Below are positions 1-12,000 of a stretch of 64,000 bases of DNA, piece after piece. This DNA comes from Lepidodermella squamata (taxonomy: Eukaryota > Gastrotricha). The notes beneath the pieces are model-generated. The model made no database searches, was not told the DNA's origin, and saw nothing but the letters and a program-made list of their open reading frames with translations. Numbering within the stretch: the stretch's first letter is position 1; each line of letters opens with the position of its first letter. The position numbers were made by a program, and so were the translations under genes. The DNA lies in the NCBI GenBank assembly GCA_047495785.1, contig JBLDXI010000029.1, positions 1,798,001 through 1,862,000 of the forward strand, given 5' to 3'.

Positions 1-128
1 AAAAAATTGAAAAATTCAATGGCCCGAAATAATTCAAAAATAGCTAAACATATTTTAAATGAAACTTAATTTCAAATTTTCGGATTTTATTAAATACTAA
101 TAAATTAAAAATCCATTTTCATGGTTAC

Positions 129-1326
129 CTGTGCCCGGCTAGACCAGCATGGGTGCCCTTATACATCCAATCACACTCGTGGTGGTGTTTGCACGGTTCA
201 TCGAACCCAGCCGTGTAGCAGGTACCATCGTGGCGTTCCAAGCTCGGCCACTGGCAATTGCACTGCTGCTTCGATGAGTCACAGGTGAGACCCTTCAATG
301 CGTTGCATTTCGCCGATGACCCGTGCTTCCCGCTACATTCTTCATATCGATCCAACAATTTGCCACTCGAATGCTCCTCATTGCGTCCTATGTTAAAAAA
401 AATTTATAAATATTTGAAACTAATTTGAAATTTGAAAAAATCATCAAAGAACTGTTCGAGAAAATTTATTTACGTTCGACTAAAACTTAACATTTGAAAT
501 TGAAATTCTATTTAAAAATTTTTAAATATTTAAAAAAAACCTGGAAATTATCCAATTTTCCATTAAAATTTTGAAAAAATTCAGAATTTTTTTGCTTATT
601 AAACATTGAAAAAAAATTTACCTTGACTTTCGCTTTGCCATTGCCGCTCATTTTGCTCTTTGGCGCTATTCGGATACTCCATCGCAGCTCCACCGCCGTT
701 GCACAAACTTCGCTTCCTCTTATTATTAAAGTCATCGGCACTAAAACCACATGGGTTAGTACGATGGCGCCAGTGGCGAGGTGGAGCCGGCGGCTCTTCG
801 CAGTCGAAATTGTTGCGCATCGAGGGCTGATAATTGCCGTTCGGGTTGCAGACGCACACGCCGAGTTGACACCGAGGAACCCGGGCGCAAACTGCATTCT
901 TGCCACATTGTGTTATCAAGGCGTCAGGATTGCACGCTATAAAAAAAATGACAAAATATTCAAAAATATTAAAAATAATCAAAATTCAAAATTATCATTT
1001 TTCGAAATTTTAAATTAAAATAAGAGTTCGAAAAATCAGAAAATACCTACGACAGAATTTTGGGATTAAGGGAAAGCAATAGAAAGTATTGGTTTTAATC
1101 TTTATCGTGTCGTTGAAATCGACGAATTTTGAGGTTCAGATAGACAAATTTTGACTATAATAATCTTAGTTACCTCTGTAAAGCTGTTTTATTGTTATTG
1201 CCTCGGCGTTGATTGAGCACGAAAATGCGAGAAACACCTTTGAAAGCAATATTATTGATTAAACGGAATTATCTGGAGAAAAAATCTAACCAAGGTCCCA
1301 AATATTGATCTTGTCCAACGAGTCAT
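129..1326 (-). CDS. Secreted EB-module-like cysteine-rich protein A (5' part of gene, cut by window start)
   Basis: I read four minus-strand exons: 1326-1291, 1237-1174, 936-622 and 387-129. The first two encode a signal peptide (MTRWTRSIFGTL then VFLAFSCSINAEA); they join in phase 0, and the next two joins are in phase 1. The mature part starts with a module of the form CxxxxxxxxxCGxNAxCxxxxxCxxGxCxC, ending in NNFDCEE, which resembles EB modules of nematode, tardigrade and arthropod surface proteins. A basic low-complexity linker follows, then a second cysteine-rich block (EECSGKHGSS onward). The last exon ends at a CAG/gtaacc donor, so more coding sequence lies beyond position 1. Function is unknown; an extracellular or cuticle-surface role is inferred. 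It has the same exon plan as genes B and E in this window. The start is reasonably supported because the two mini-exons keep frame and give a good signal peptide. Confidence 0.7.
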
Positions 1327-1727
1327 TTTGAAAAAAAATTCAGCCAGCCAATTCGCACTGATATCAACTTGGAAATAGGTGTTATACCCCACGCACCTAA
1401 ATTACCGGAGACCCAACCTGCGAAAAATCACTCGAGCGCGTCGAGCCGCTATTTTTAATAAAAAGCACTGATGATCTGCGAACAACAACACGCACTCTGC
1501 ACCCGGCGAGATTACATTTACAAACTTTTATTTTCCGATTTTTTTCCAAAAAAAACAACAACAAAATGTATCTTCAAGATTGTTCAGATAATTAAAGTAA
1601 ATAAGAGCCGTTACCGAATCAATTTACAAATTATATAGCGCAAGGTGTTTACAAACAATTAGGTTAAAACGGCACGTGTGAGCAATTTATGAGAATTTTT
1701 TACAAGGACTTCAAACTAGTTTCATCA

Positions 1728-2096
1728 TCAGCCTTGCGTCCTGTTAGGCGGCACCGTAGTCGGAGCAGCGATTGGTGGAGCTGGTGACGGCGGCAGGTAG
1801 ACTGGTTCGAACTCGCCAGGAGCCCCACTTAACACGAGGCCCCACCTATTCGCTGAGCCGCCCTGCGCGACCCGGCCTACAACTTGGCCCCGGGTTGGAA
1901 CTGGGGGCGTTGTAGTAGGCGGCCGGGAGGGTGCGGCGCGGGCTGTGGGTGGGGGCGGGGCGGTTGTAGTCGGATCATCGGGCGCTTTGTAGTTGATGTG
2001 GTAGACGAGCCGGCAAATGCCGTAGAAAATTATGCAGAAAATGAACACTGTCACGGTACTCGCTAGCGACATACAGGGGTCTCTGGACCACGCCAT
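1728..2096 (-). CDS. Small single-pass membrane protein with Pro/Thr-rich tail
   Basis: This is a 122-residue open frame with an ATG start and no internal intron. Residues 11-31 form one membrane-spanning segment (TVFIFCIIFYGICRLVY core). The rest is a Pro/Ala/Thr-rich, probably disordered or O-glycosylated tail (PTTTAPPPPTARAAP and similar). A tttttatag acceptor about 19 bases upstream of the ATG suggests an intron in the 5' leader. The G+C content is far above the surrounding non-coding DNA, which supports coding. I do not recognise the family. Its N-terminus is laid out like the product at 5321-6127, with a Cys shortly before the membrane segment. The opposite-strand frame through the same bases is a shadow. 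Confidence 0.55.
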   Translation of the reverse strand: MAWSRDPCMSLASTVTVFIFCIIFYGICRLVYHINYKAPDDPTTTAPPPPTARAAPSRPPTTTPPVPTRGQVVGRVAQGGSANRWGLVLSGAPGEFEPVYLPPSPAPPIAAPTTVPPNRTQG

Positions 2097-3017
2097 TTTT
2101 GCACAAAAAGATTCTATAAAAATAAAAAAATTATATTTACATTCATATTCTTTAGTTAATTAAAATTGCTCATTAAAAAACCGAGCCAAACAACTTAAAT
2201 ATTAGGAACAAATTTAAATCGCTAAAATGCTTGAATATTTTTGAAATTATCGATTTTAAGGCCAGAAAAATTTAAATGCTTCTTAATGTCGTGGAAAAAG
2301 CAATTTTAAAAGGACATGAAATATTTCGGGAGAAAACGGGTTCAACCTGGTCAATTACCTATAATTACCGAAAAAGTTACCATCGGGGTTTTCCCGGGAT
2401 TTCTCGCGTTTTTATTCTTCGTTGAAGTCGCGATAAAGTGGAGAGATGCCCCCGATAGGTTTAATTTCGGAATATAGGTCAATGTCCTGGAAAATTATGA
2501 AAATTTCAAAATGGTTGCGCATGTTATGGGACACTCTGTAAAAAGTGAGTCACGTCCCTTCCAACTCATCCTTGGAATTTGTTAATTAGATCAGAGAAAG
2601 ATTGTTCTAAAGATAATCAAGCTATTCGGCTATTTTTTATCAGGGTGTTTGAAGCCAAGATTCAAGGTAGGATCCGAAATAAGGACAAGCGCTTGAAATT
2701 AAGGAAGATACATTGTGCGTGAGAGATTTTCAGCAATGATAGCCATCTTCCGGCATGTATCTCTCGGCATCTTCTAAACAATGATAATATTATTAACAAA
2801 GTCTTAACTTGAGTATGTATCAATGTAACAAAGAATGTTAACGATAATTATGTAGAAGCCACGGATTTTTCCACTCCAAAAATTATACCCGCTCTCATGC
2901 CGGCTAATGCGCACGCTGCGGCGGCGGCACTTCATCAGCCATTCAAATATTATAATAACATTTTTATTTTCAAAAACAGTAGGGATAACACGCGGTTTTT
3001 GAAACGGTCCAAACAAA

Positions 3018-3145
3018 AAGCAGCGCGCGATACCGTGTTGCGCGCGCGCATAATAGCCATGCGCGCAAAACACAAAGCGCGCGCGCACTTTTTTTCCGCG
3101 CATCTTTGCGCGCAATGACCCGTCGCGCGCGCGCATAATGAGCTC
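3018..3145. repeat. GCGC-rich alternating purine-pyrimidine tracts
   Basis: Several runs of (GC)n or (CG)n of 8-12 bases are clustered here, mixed with TTT and ATAAT spacers. Similar tracts occur at 33093-33125 just upstream of the K+ channel gene, and shorter ones at 7785-7815 and 8999-9018. Such runs are prone to Z-DNA. Their role is unknown. Confidence 0.7.
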
Positions 3146-4591
3146 ACCTGGCTAGTTGTTATTATTATTTGTTTTCTCACAGTATGTCATGGGAGATATT
3201 AGTAGGCTGCAATTATTTTCATTTATACCCGCGCTTTTGTTTTCTATTTCACTCCGAAAAAGAGTCCGCGACTTTCATTGTTGTTTTTGTTTAGCTGCTG
3301 ATACGCAGTTCGATACAAGCACGGTATGGTAATATTATATGGACTCAAGTTAAATCATGCGTGAAATTTCGTGATGAGAATGAAGAAAAATTGGTTGTAA
3401 CGGAAAAAAACGCCGTGTAATTATCGCGCGCTATATGTTACACGCGGCTCGTGTCTCACGTCGCGCTATTACATATACAATGAATTTTTACAATGAATGT
3501 AGATGACGTGTTTGACAAAAGATGATACAAGAAGATAAGCGTAATTAAAATGCGATTAACACGCTATGCGCTCGCGCGAGTTCAATGCCCCGCGTAACAC
3601 TGTAACGGGCGCTGCTTTGCGAGGTCATCGCGCCGTCTTCGCATTGATGTCATTCGCCGTTATTCGCCCTTTTCTTCATCGTTTATCTTACTTGGTAATA
3701 TTTGCGAACTGCCCTCTAGTCAAGCATGCATGTTAAAGTAACACGGTTCACAGATTTTCCTTGTTTTTCGCTAGCTGAAAATAATATTCGATATAAGCTA
3801 CCCTTCTAACATTTTAAATTTTACTGAAAATTTTTCAAGTTATTCATTAGCAAAATATTCAAACAATTCGATTGATGACTCTTTTCCAGCAGCTATATAT
3901 CAATTCAAACTTTCACTGCCATCGAAAATTCTATTTAATAATTGATTCTCCTATAAACCCAACTCAAGACATGCGCGAATTTGTGACCTTTGTCGGCGGT
4001 GGACTAATTAAAATTGCCGTATTTACTAAATATTTTGCATAAAATTGAAACTTGCAAATTTCTGCTCGATTTGATGTCTAAAAATAATGTCAGCCTCAAA
4101 TAAGTGGCACGTTCATTTACATTTTGGGAGCCTCTTTTTCTGAACTTCATATTCGCTAACTAACTTTAGTCGCCGGGTCGATAAATTCGTGCAAAACTTC
4201 TTCAAAATTTGGCAATTAAAGCATTAAAGCCCAGAATGTTTTCGAAAAATATTTTAATTTTTCTTTCCCTATTGACGCGTGTCTTTCCGATAAAGAAAAA
4301 TTAGGGTATTAAGAATCTGAAAACCGCATATTTTTATCATCTACCGTTATTGAGATATTCCAGTGACAAATTGTCACGTGACCTTACTTGTTGTCACACC
4401 TGGACGATTATCTCAAGATAGCTAGAAAGACGCTCTTTAAGAAAATGTTCATCAGGGAAGAAATGCTGACAAATGCGTTATAGAAACATTTTTGTTTGAA
4501 GTTTTGTTTGAATTTTATGTTTTTATTTTATTTATAATTATTTATAAATAAAATTATTATGCTGCCTAATTAGCTTGAAATTTAAGAAATA

Positions 4592-5025
4592 TACTTTAAC
4601 TTGCATCTAATTTACTTTTTTCCACATCTAATTCATTTTTATCTGCATCTAACACACTTTTTTACGCATCTTTTGAGTTCACACTTAGGCAATAACTCCA
4701 TTTAAAAATAATGTTACGCCAATAGATTGGCAATGATGAGATGCAGCTATGGACCACAAGTAATTTACCAATATGTGAAAAATCAAGTAAAAAATCGGGT
4801 TCAAAAATTAACTTTCGTAGTGACTTTCCAAAGCACACGTGAATTGTGCATGGATTAGGAGGTCGTTTGTAAGTAGGGGAGACATAACTTGAGCGACCCT
4901 CAACTTTTGGCCCCGATATTAGATTCCATATTCACGCAGGATTGATAATGCCGAATAAAGTACCGTTAGATGCAGAAAAAAGATATCAGATGTGAAAAAG
5001 AGTAAACTAGATGAAAATTAAAGTA
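4592..5025. repeat. Foldback (MITE-like) element with GCATCTAA motifs
   Basis: The left arm (about 4592-4655) and the right arm (about 4963-5025) are imperfect inverted repeats. Each arm carries several copies of a short word, GCATCTAA or CACATCT on the left and TTAGATGC or AGATGTG on the right. The whole unit is about 434 bp and has no open frame. The form fits a non-autonomous terminal-inverted-repeat element. I could not define a target-site duplication. Confidence 0.6.
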
Positions 5026-5320
5026 TGGTCCAAATTTAATATCGCAAAAAATATTTTGAAAATTTGAGAAAATAATTTTTGTAAATCTTTCGAAATTTCT
5101 TTATCCACAGAAACATTTTTCGAACATTTTGGAAATTTCTTTTTAGCCGAAGAACGGCTGAAGTTAAAATTTTGTTAAATTATTTGTTCTTCCTCGGCCC
5201 AAAAATATGTTGCCGGAACGTTTATACGGCATTTTTGATGCTTATTATTTTAGATTTTATTTGTTCGTGGCTTGTGATTTGTACCGACCTAATACCAGCC
5301 TGTTCGAAATTGGTTAAAAA

Positions 5321-6127
5321 ATGACGTACCCAACCGGCGGCAGTTGCGTGTCGATGGTCACCATCGCCATCGTGCTCGGCTTCATTTCCGTCATAGTCGG
5401 CTTCATCCGCATGCTGATGACGCCCTGGGTGCACTCCTACTTCGGCATGGACAAAGAAGGCGAGCTGAGCGACGAATACCAACTCGCTATCACATCGTAC
5501 CATTTAGCCACCGAACCTTCAGTCACGCAGCGAATGTTGACAGAATCCCCGGGAACTACCCCTATTGCAAATGCAACCCTGGCCGCGTTGACTTCCGCGA
5601 CTTCGTTAGCGGTTCTATTACAAAAAGCTGCGGCGAGAAGTGCGGCTAATTCTAACCCTGTAGCCACCCTGGCGAAGCAAATCATCGCGAAACAGGCGAG
5701 TAAGGTCCTTGACAGTGTTATGGACCAATTTTTCACCGCGGAGACGAGTTTTATCGAGCAAAATCCAACTACGGCGGCTCCGGCGGTTTCATCGAATGTT
5801 GACCTCCCTGCGTTTCTACGCACCCTGTCTGTTATGAACGTTTTAAATGATAATGTTAACACGAAAAACAACTCTGGGACAACGAATGAGCCGGGAATAG
5901 TTCCGAGGCGGTTGAAAGGATTTTCGATTAAAAAAGTTAAAATTTTCGATTTTAATTCAACTTCGAGTTCTTCGACTACGACAACTACAACTACTACGAC
6001 TACAACAACGAGTACTACGACGACTACAACGGAATCTACGCCCGTAGCAGGGAAATCGGCGGAGAAATTGTTCGAACTTGGCGATCCTGTTCAAATGCCT
6101 GTGAAACGATTTACGCTGTGGTGGTAG
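5321..6127 (+). CDS. Single-pass membrane protein with Ala-rich and poly-Thr ectodomain
   Basis: The product is a 268-residue single-exon protein. Residues about 11-33 are a membrane segment (VTIAIVLGFISVIVGFIRML). The middle is Ala/Ser/Thr-rich and partly helical (TLAKQIIAKQASKVLDSVM). Residues about 210-235 are a nearly pure Ser/Thr run typical of mucin-type O-glycosylation sites, built from mixed ACT, ACA and ACG codons at about 5965-6030. The C-terminus is MPVKRFTLWW. A likely polyadenylation signal (aataaa) lies near 6270. The family is not recognised. The Cys-x-Ser and membrane layout near the start resembles the 1728-2096 product. The overlapping frame at 5344-5649 and the minus-strand frames are shadows. 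Confidence 0.7.
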   Translation: MTYPTGGSCVSMVTIAIVLGFISVIVGFIRMLMTPWVHSYFGMDKEGELSDEYQLAITSYHLATEPSVTQRMLTESPGTTPIANATLAALTSATSLAVLLQKAAARSAANSNPVATLAKQIIAKQASKVLDSVMDQFFTAETSFIEQNPTTAAPAVSSNVDLPAFLRTLSVMNVLNDNVNTKNNSGTTNEPGIVPRRLKGFSIKKVKIFDFNSTSSSSTTTTTTTTTTTTSTTTTTTESTPVAGKSAEKLFELGDPVQMPVKRFTLWW

Positions 6128-6682
6128 TTGAATTATATACTCAGTTTTAGCGGTGTTATATGCGCTTAGGGACATGTGTAAATATCGGATCTCAATCTCT
6201 GTAGATAGTGTAATATGCTGTTAAGGATAATGTACTATCCTACTTCAACTATCTATGTCGGAAAATCTGAATAAATCGGTTCTTTTTGACATTTTGGGCT
6301 TTATTGCTTGGAATTGTCGGAGACAAATTTCGGAAGTCAGAAAAATGATTCAAATTAATGGTTGAATATTAAAAATATCGAAGCATCGGCCTGTTGCTGA
6401 ACGTGAGCAGGATTAGTCCTATCATGAAGTTTCGGGTTCCAGCACTAATTTTGAGGTTCCGTCATTGTATCTCATCGGAATTTGGTTCGAGTTAACTTCC
6501 CCCTAGAATCTCCTTAGAATCTCACAAACCGATATAGATAGATCTCATTATTACGCGTGTTAGTGGTTTATCGATTATTCTCGATTATCGATTATCGATT
6601 TTACAAATCAGTGATATTATCGATATATCAGAAATCTTGGAGGCAAACATTGAAAGTTTCCTAATTCTTTTCTTTTCATGAT

Positions 6683-7655
6683 TCAATGAAATGATTTATT
6701 GGATATTGAGATACTTTCTACATAGAAAATACAAAACGTAGCCAGAGTGAGGATAAACCAGGCGAAATTTGCCATTGGACGTGCGGCATAATTCAAAGGA
6801 TCAGCTTCATAGCAATATCCATGAGTCTTACATACACATTGAAGATGTGCGATTTCAGTCGCAGATAACACTTGAGCGAACAGTACAAAGCATTTCACTC
6901 TAGCTGTCGATGCAATTTCCAAGTCCGAATTCGCCCATTTTGCTAAATCTGGCAAAGCGGTGGACACAGAATCAAGCTGAAAACCTGTTTCGTTGTAGCT
7001 CTTCAGCTCAGATGTTTCGCCAGACAGGGCCACTACAACAGCATTTTTCGCTATTTTGGAAAATGTGGCAGTGGTTGATCCTAGCGACAAAATCAATGTT
7101 CTTTTCTCTCCCAAACTGATTTCTAGGTCAGCATCTTCCGACTTCAAACTTAGGGATCCAAAGACTCCATCAAAAAGGACAGCTATCGTCCAGTTACTGC
7201 TTCCAGAACCAGAGTTAACTACCTTTTCGCCATTTAGGTCCTTTAGATAAGACCATTTATCTTCTTCAAAGTTATAAGCAGACTTTAGATAGACTAAATC
7301 ATCAGGGGCAGGGCCGAAATAGGGCCTTCTCATCTCGCATCTGCCAAAATTTCTACAAACGCATCGAGCCATCGCGATTTCTTCACTTCCCAACTCCACA
7401 TTGTGAATGGACAAGCAAGCAACAGCGCCGTCATGATCAGGATCAGGAAAACCGATTGAAACATCTGTCGGCTGTTGGCTAATTAGCAGTTCCATTGCTT
7501 CTTCAGTTATAGTATATCCTAATTCATCGTAAACTTGAATATGAGTTCCGTTGTAGGTTAAACCTATGAATAACCATTGAGGGTCATCGCCATGCCACCA
7601 ACTTTTAGCTCTTTCCATCATATAATTAACAACATAAAGAACGTAAGAGAACTCG
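6683..7655 (-). CDS. C-terminal exon of the giant LamG-like gene, with membrane anchor
   Basis: The open frame encodes the second half of one LamG-like unit (from SWWHGDDPQWLFIG, matching DGDWNFFAAT in the other repeats), a CVCRNFGRC link, and a tenth LamG-like unit that ends CVCKTHGYC. A hydrophobic segment (FAWFILTLATFCIFYV) and a short tail close the protein. The frame is open upstream of its first ATG (7619-7621) to possible acceptors near 7660-7690. It supplies exactly the half-domain missing from the end of the 9027-9583 exon, so I take it as the last exon of that gene, after an intron of about 1.35 kb. No convincing donor was found on the other side, so the join is unproven; a separate gene fragment remains possible. 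Confidence 0.6.
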
Positions 7656-7959
7656 GATAAACTTTTTAAATACGCGTTAATTTTAAATAAAAATAATTCT
7701 ATAATTTTTATTTTACTTTAAAATTACTAACAATCAAATTTTTAAATAATTCAGGTTGAAAACTAAATTGACGCGGTTTTACGGGGGCGCGCGAGTTTCA
7801 AGTTAACCAGCGCGCAGTCAACTTCTGCGCTTATTGATGTTCGGTGTCTGACTGAAAGATGTTCGTGAATCACGATCAATAGGACATTCATTTGCTTTAG
7901 ATACATCTTTCGCTGAGATCTGTTAATGCTTGAGTATATGAACATTACATATATAGATG

Positions 7960-8480
7960 CTAACTAACATATAAGTCTAATCTCCAGTTAGATCAACTTA
8001 GAGCTTAACCTCAACCTACCTCATTCTTAAGAATAAGTAGATCTATTTAACTCAATCTCAATGTAGATCTATGTCAATCCACAACATCAACATTGAGTAT
8101 GGATCTATGGTTGCTAAGTAACATACTTTGATCTCAAGTTAGATCTCACTCAGATCACATTCAGAGTACGTCGAGTAAGGATCTATGGATCTATGAATGG
8201 AGTCAACTTAACTTACTTAACTTAGATGAATGTCGTATATCATTGCACAACATCAACATCAAGATGCATAATAGTAGTAGGATCTCAAATCCTAACATCT
8301 TCTTTTCATTGAGATGGAGACTGGAGTTGTAAGTCTCAATCCTACTCAATCTTAACTCCCAGATATAGATGATATGATCGACTCATGTTAACTTAATCTT
8401 CCCCGGAAAGATACTATACTGAGATGCATATGAATCTTTAGGATGTTAGAATCATCTATAGCAAGAGATCTAAATTGTGA
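7960..8480. repeat. GATC/AGATCTA-rich degenerate repeat tract
   Basis: This part of the interval between the last two LamG exons is dense in the words GATCTA, AGATCT and GGATCTATG, with interspersed CAACATCAACAT. It reads like an old decayed minisatellite. No coding frame is visible. The remainder of 7700-9026 is also non-coding. Confidence 0.5.
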
Positions 8481-9026
8481 TTAAGATACCTACCTATCGC
8501 TCAAATTCATGCCGGGCTCATCTTTTCAGCATACAGATCAGCTGAGCTTTAGCCTTTAGCTCCAACTCATGCAGGTCTTATGGTCAAGCAGCAGATTTTC
8601 ATGTCTGATGTCGGATGTTAACTTGATATTTCTTACTTATATCTTAAAGCTTAATATTTTAGGTCCACTGAGAAGGGAGATGTCAGTTCAAATTGATAGA
8701 CGATAGACACTGAGAGCTTATCATTAGTTTTGCATTAGTTCTGTGAGAGATAGCTGTTTAAAGACGATGAGATTCAATCTTCGATATCTTTGCATAAATT
8801 CTATTCAGTGAGATAATGTAATGTGAAATGAAGAATGGGTAACTTGAGTGACATTCATAAGTTTAGAACCGTCATCTGAACGGTGTCTTACAAGTACCAA
8901 CAATCCATTGGCTTTAATGTGTTTCGTTTCAAGTTATTTTCGAATCCGCTTTATTATTAAGTTCCTTGGCATGGAAGCATTGCAGCGTACATGTTACGAG
9001 GCGCGCGGTACGCGCGCCCGTCTTTT

Positions 9027-12000
9027 CTAGTATTGGTTGTAATCGCCATAGTCTTTTCTCAAATCAATCAGTTCCTGCAATTCTTCCGTAACTTTGCTTT
9101 GAATCGAGACAAACTCCTCGGAGATGAGAATTACGAAACCAAGTTCCCCGCCAACCTCAAGGACAGGTTTGGACGTAAGCGTAGTTATCCGGCCTGAATA
9201 GACATAGAAAGAAACCGTCCACTGATTGCTGAAAGTGTAGTCTGCTGTTGTAACTAGAGGGTAATCCGTGGTCGGAGAGCCATACTTCGCGAATAATTTC
9301 ATCCCAGCAGTTTTGAAGGGACCTTTCGTAGCTGAAAGCAACCGTCGGGTTGAAATTGTCTGCATTCTTCCTCCCCACGCCATTTCGTTTGCCCAAGGTT
9401 CAGAATCACTCTGTTCGACAAGAGGCCAGAATCCGATCAAGTTATCGATCCCTGGGCCGTTAAAGGAATCCTGTCTTTCCTCATTCTCACAAGATCTACC
9501 ATATTTGCAGACGCAAGTAAGTTGGGCGATATTGGGACCGGAAAGGGCACCACTTGTCAAAGATAGGCATGTTATGGCATCACCTGTAACATAAAGACGT
9601 ACAGACTACATACTGGAAACCTGATCGTAAATACATACCTATGTTAAGCATTCCGAACCTGAAGACATCAGCTTGAACGTTTTTACACGACTGTTCCGAT
9701 GATTCCACTATGCCGTCAAAAGCCCTTGCGTTACCAGCCAAGTGTCCGACGAGATTGCCGGATGGTGAGAAGACATTCCAACGACTTTCCGCGATATCGA
9801 AAACAAGAGCACGATAGATCCATTCTTTTGATGGCCAAAGCTCCTCGTCGTTACAGTAATTCAAGGATTGAACTGCACCTGATTCGGACCAGAATTCAGC
9901 AATGGTTCCAAATCTACTGTTCCGTCGTAAGAAGAATCCAATTGAGTAAGCGTTCTGCTTCTTTTCAAATTTGTACTCGGCAATAGGGCTGAAATAATTT
10001 GTGGATCCAATACTGCTCCTGGGATAGGTCGAACTAGCAGGGTGGATTAGTACTTCAACATCCTTGGCCTCAGTAAAGGTGGTAAGTCCGAACTTCAGAT
10101 CAGGACGAAGCAGTTTCGTGAAGTTAAGTTGCCACAATCCAAGAACTTGATTTGGCTTCTAAAAAATCATTAAAATAGTTCAGACAACAAGAAAGTTAGT
10201 CTTACATCGCAATTAACGCCCGACCAGCCAGGCTTGCACAGGCAATGGTAATTGTCCGGCCCATTCGGTTCGCAAATGCCCATTTTACACGGTTTGTTCC
10301 TTTCGCAATCATACGCCCATCGTTTCGCGCAAACTCTTCCTGAGTAAACAGACCTACAGACGCACCGTCCATCAACGATTTCAGCCGTATTTTCGGGTAT
10401 ACATGGCATTGGAATTGGGCCTGGACTATCGATTTCGCGACAAAGACCGCCATTTCGGCAGACGCAAGGTATACGACTGATTTCAAGAGGAGTCAAAGCA
10501 GTGCCGTAGATCATCAAGCAGCTTATCGCATCATTTGTGGGCAATTGGATTGGACTAAGTTTCCAGAATCCAGCAGACACCGCTGTAGCATCGAATGAAT
10601 GATTTCGTGGGTCAAGAACTTCACCAAACTCTGAAACGACCATCAATGTTGCTGAATTAACATCCATTTGGGCAACGAGGGATACAAAATGCCAATCGTC
10701 CCTTTCGTACAGCTGAGCTTCCATTTCTCCAACAGTGATGTTTCCGACCGAGAAGGTTATGTAAAGAGACGAATGGCTGATATGGAAGGCGATATTGAAA
10801 AAAGGCCCGGAAAACGTGAATATCTCTGCTGTTCGTTGAGGATATGCCAGTGAATTTCGGCGCAAATAAAACGAAATCGTTACGCTCATCATACCGGGTA
10901 GTTCGGATCTTGTGATATGCTCTGGAATATGTGCGGAATGATTCTTTTGCCGATAGACGTAACGTTCCATCCCGAATGGCCCTTTCATTCGTTCCACGGT
11001 ATGCTTCTTCGATCTTGTTCGCAGGTACAGGGAGTTGTAGCCCTGTACAACATTCGTCTCTAACGGCGAGTCCAAAGGTAGAAATGCCATCAAATCCAAC
11101 GGTTTCGGAGCCAAAATTGGCCTTATAGGGCGAACACGCCTGCATTTTCGGGGGTTAGCACAACCCCATCCACCATCATATAGACGGCATTCACAAGATG
11201 ATTCACGAACACAATCAATCGGAACGGCTGAATGTATCCTGTGGACATCATCCGCCTCGGGACAGTCTCCGCTCTTCTTGCAAACGCAGTGCAGCGACCC
11301 GACCTGAGATGGAGTTAAAACGGCTTTGTAAATCGTGAGACAAGTTATCGCGTTATTTAGAGGTAGTCTTATAGGATCCAACGTCCAAGGGCCAGAAATG
11401 CGTCTGACACCTTCACTTGGGAATTTATAACTGCCGCTTGCAACTAAAGTGCCCGATTCTGAAACAACATTGATTGAAACCAATTTTCGCAAGGAGATTG
11501 TTGCTGCAAAGAAGTTCCAATGATTGTCGATCATTTGTCGAGGAGACTGAAGAGTGAAGTTCATTTCCTTTCCTTCGGATGATTTGTAGATAAGACTGAA
11601 AGTCAAAGTGTTCCCCAGGGATTCAACCGTGAATTCAGCATTTTGACCGCGGAAACTAACCAGCTTTTGCTGCCAAGATTCAATTTGAAAACAGTTCCGC
11701 TGGAGATAAAACGATATTGTAAAATCAATTAGTCCACTTCCATTGTAGACATATTCAGGCGTGGAATAGTCATTCCCACTTTGAACATAAACTAAACGTT
11801 CATCTCCGAATGGGCCAGTTAATTTTTCTAATTTAAGCATTCCAGATTCCGGCTTTACGACCAAGCTGTCGTATCCATGAGCAACAAAAGTCTCATGGAC
11901 TCCATCCAGGGGAAGAAACGCCATCATGTCTGAAATCCTTGGACCAATGAAATGTCGGCTAAGTTTCTCTCGTTTACATTCATAATCAAATTTCTTCGCA

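Larger units (their letters stand above)
2120..5300. other. Gene-poor stretch
   Basis: No open frame here looks coding. It holds alternating CG tracts near 3020-3145 and 3420-3450, a foldback element at 4592-5025 and otherwise AT-rich unique sequence. Short frames across the CG tracts are composition artefacts. Part of it is presumably promoter DNA for the flanking small membrane-protein genes. Confidence 0.6.

Noticed and set aside
2804-3136. Open frames on both strands over the GC-alternating tract
   Set aside because: They are low-complexity Arg/Ala-type translations of (GC)n runs, with no domain and no flanking splice logic.
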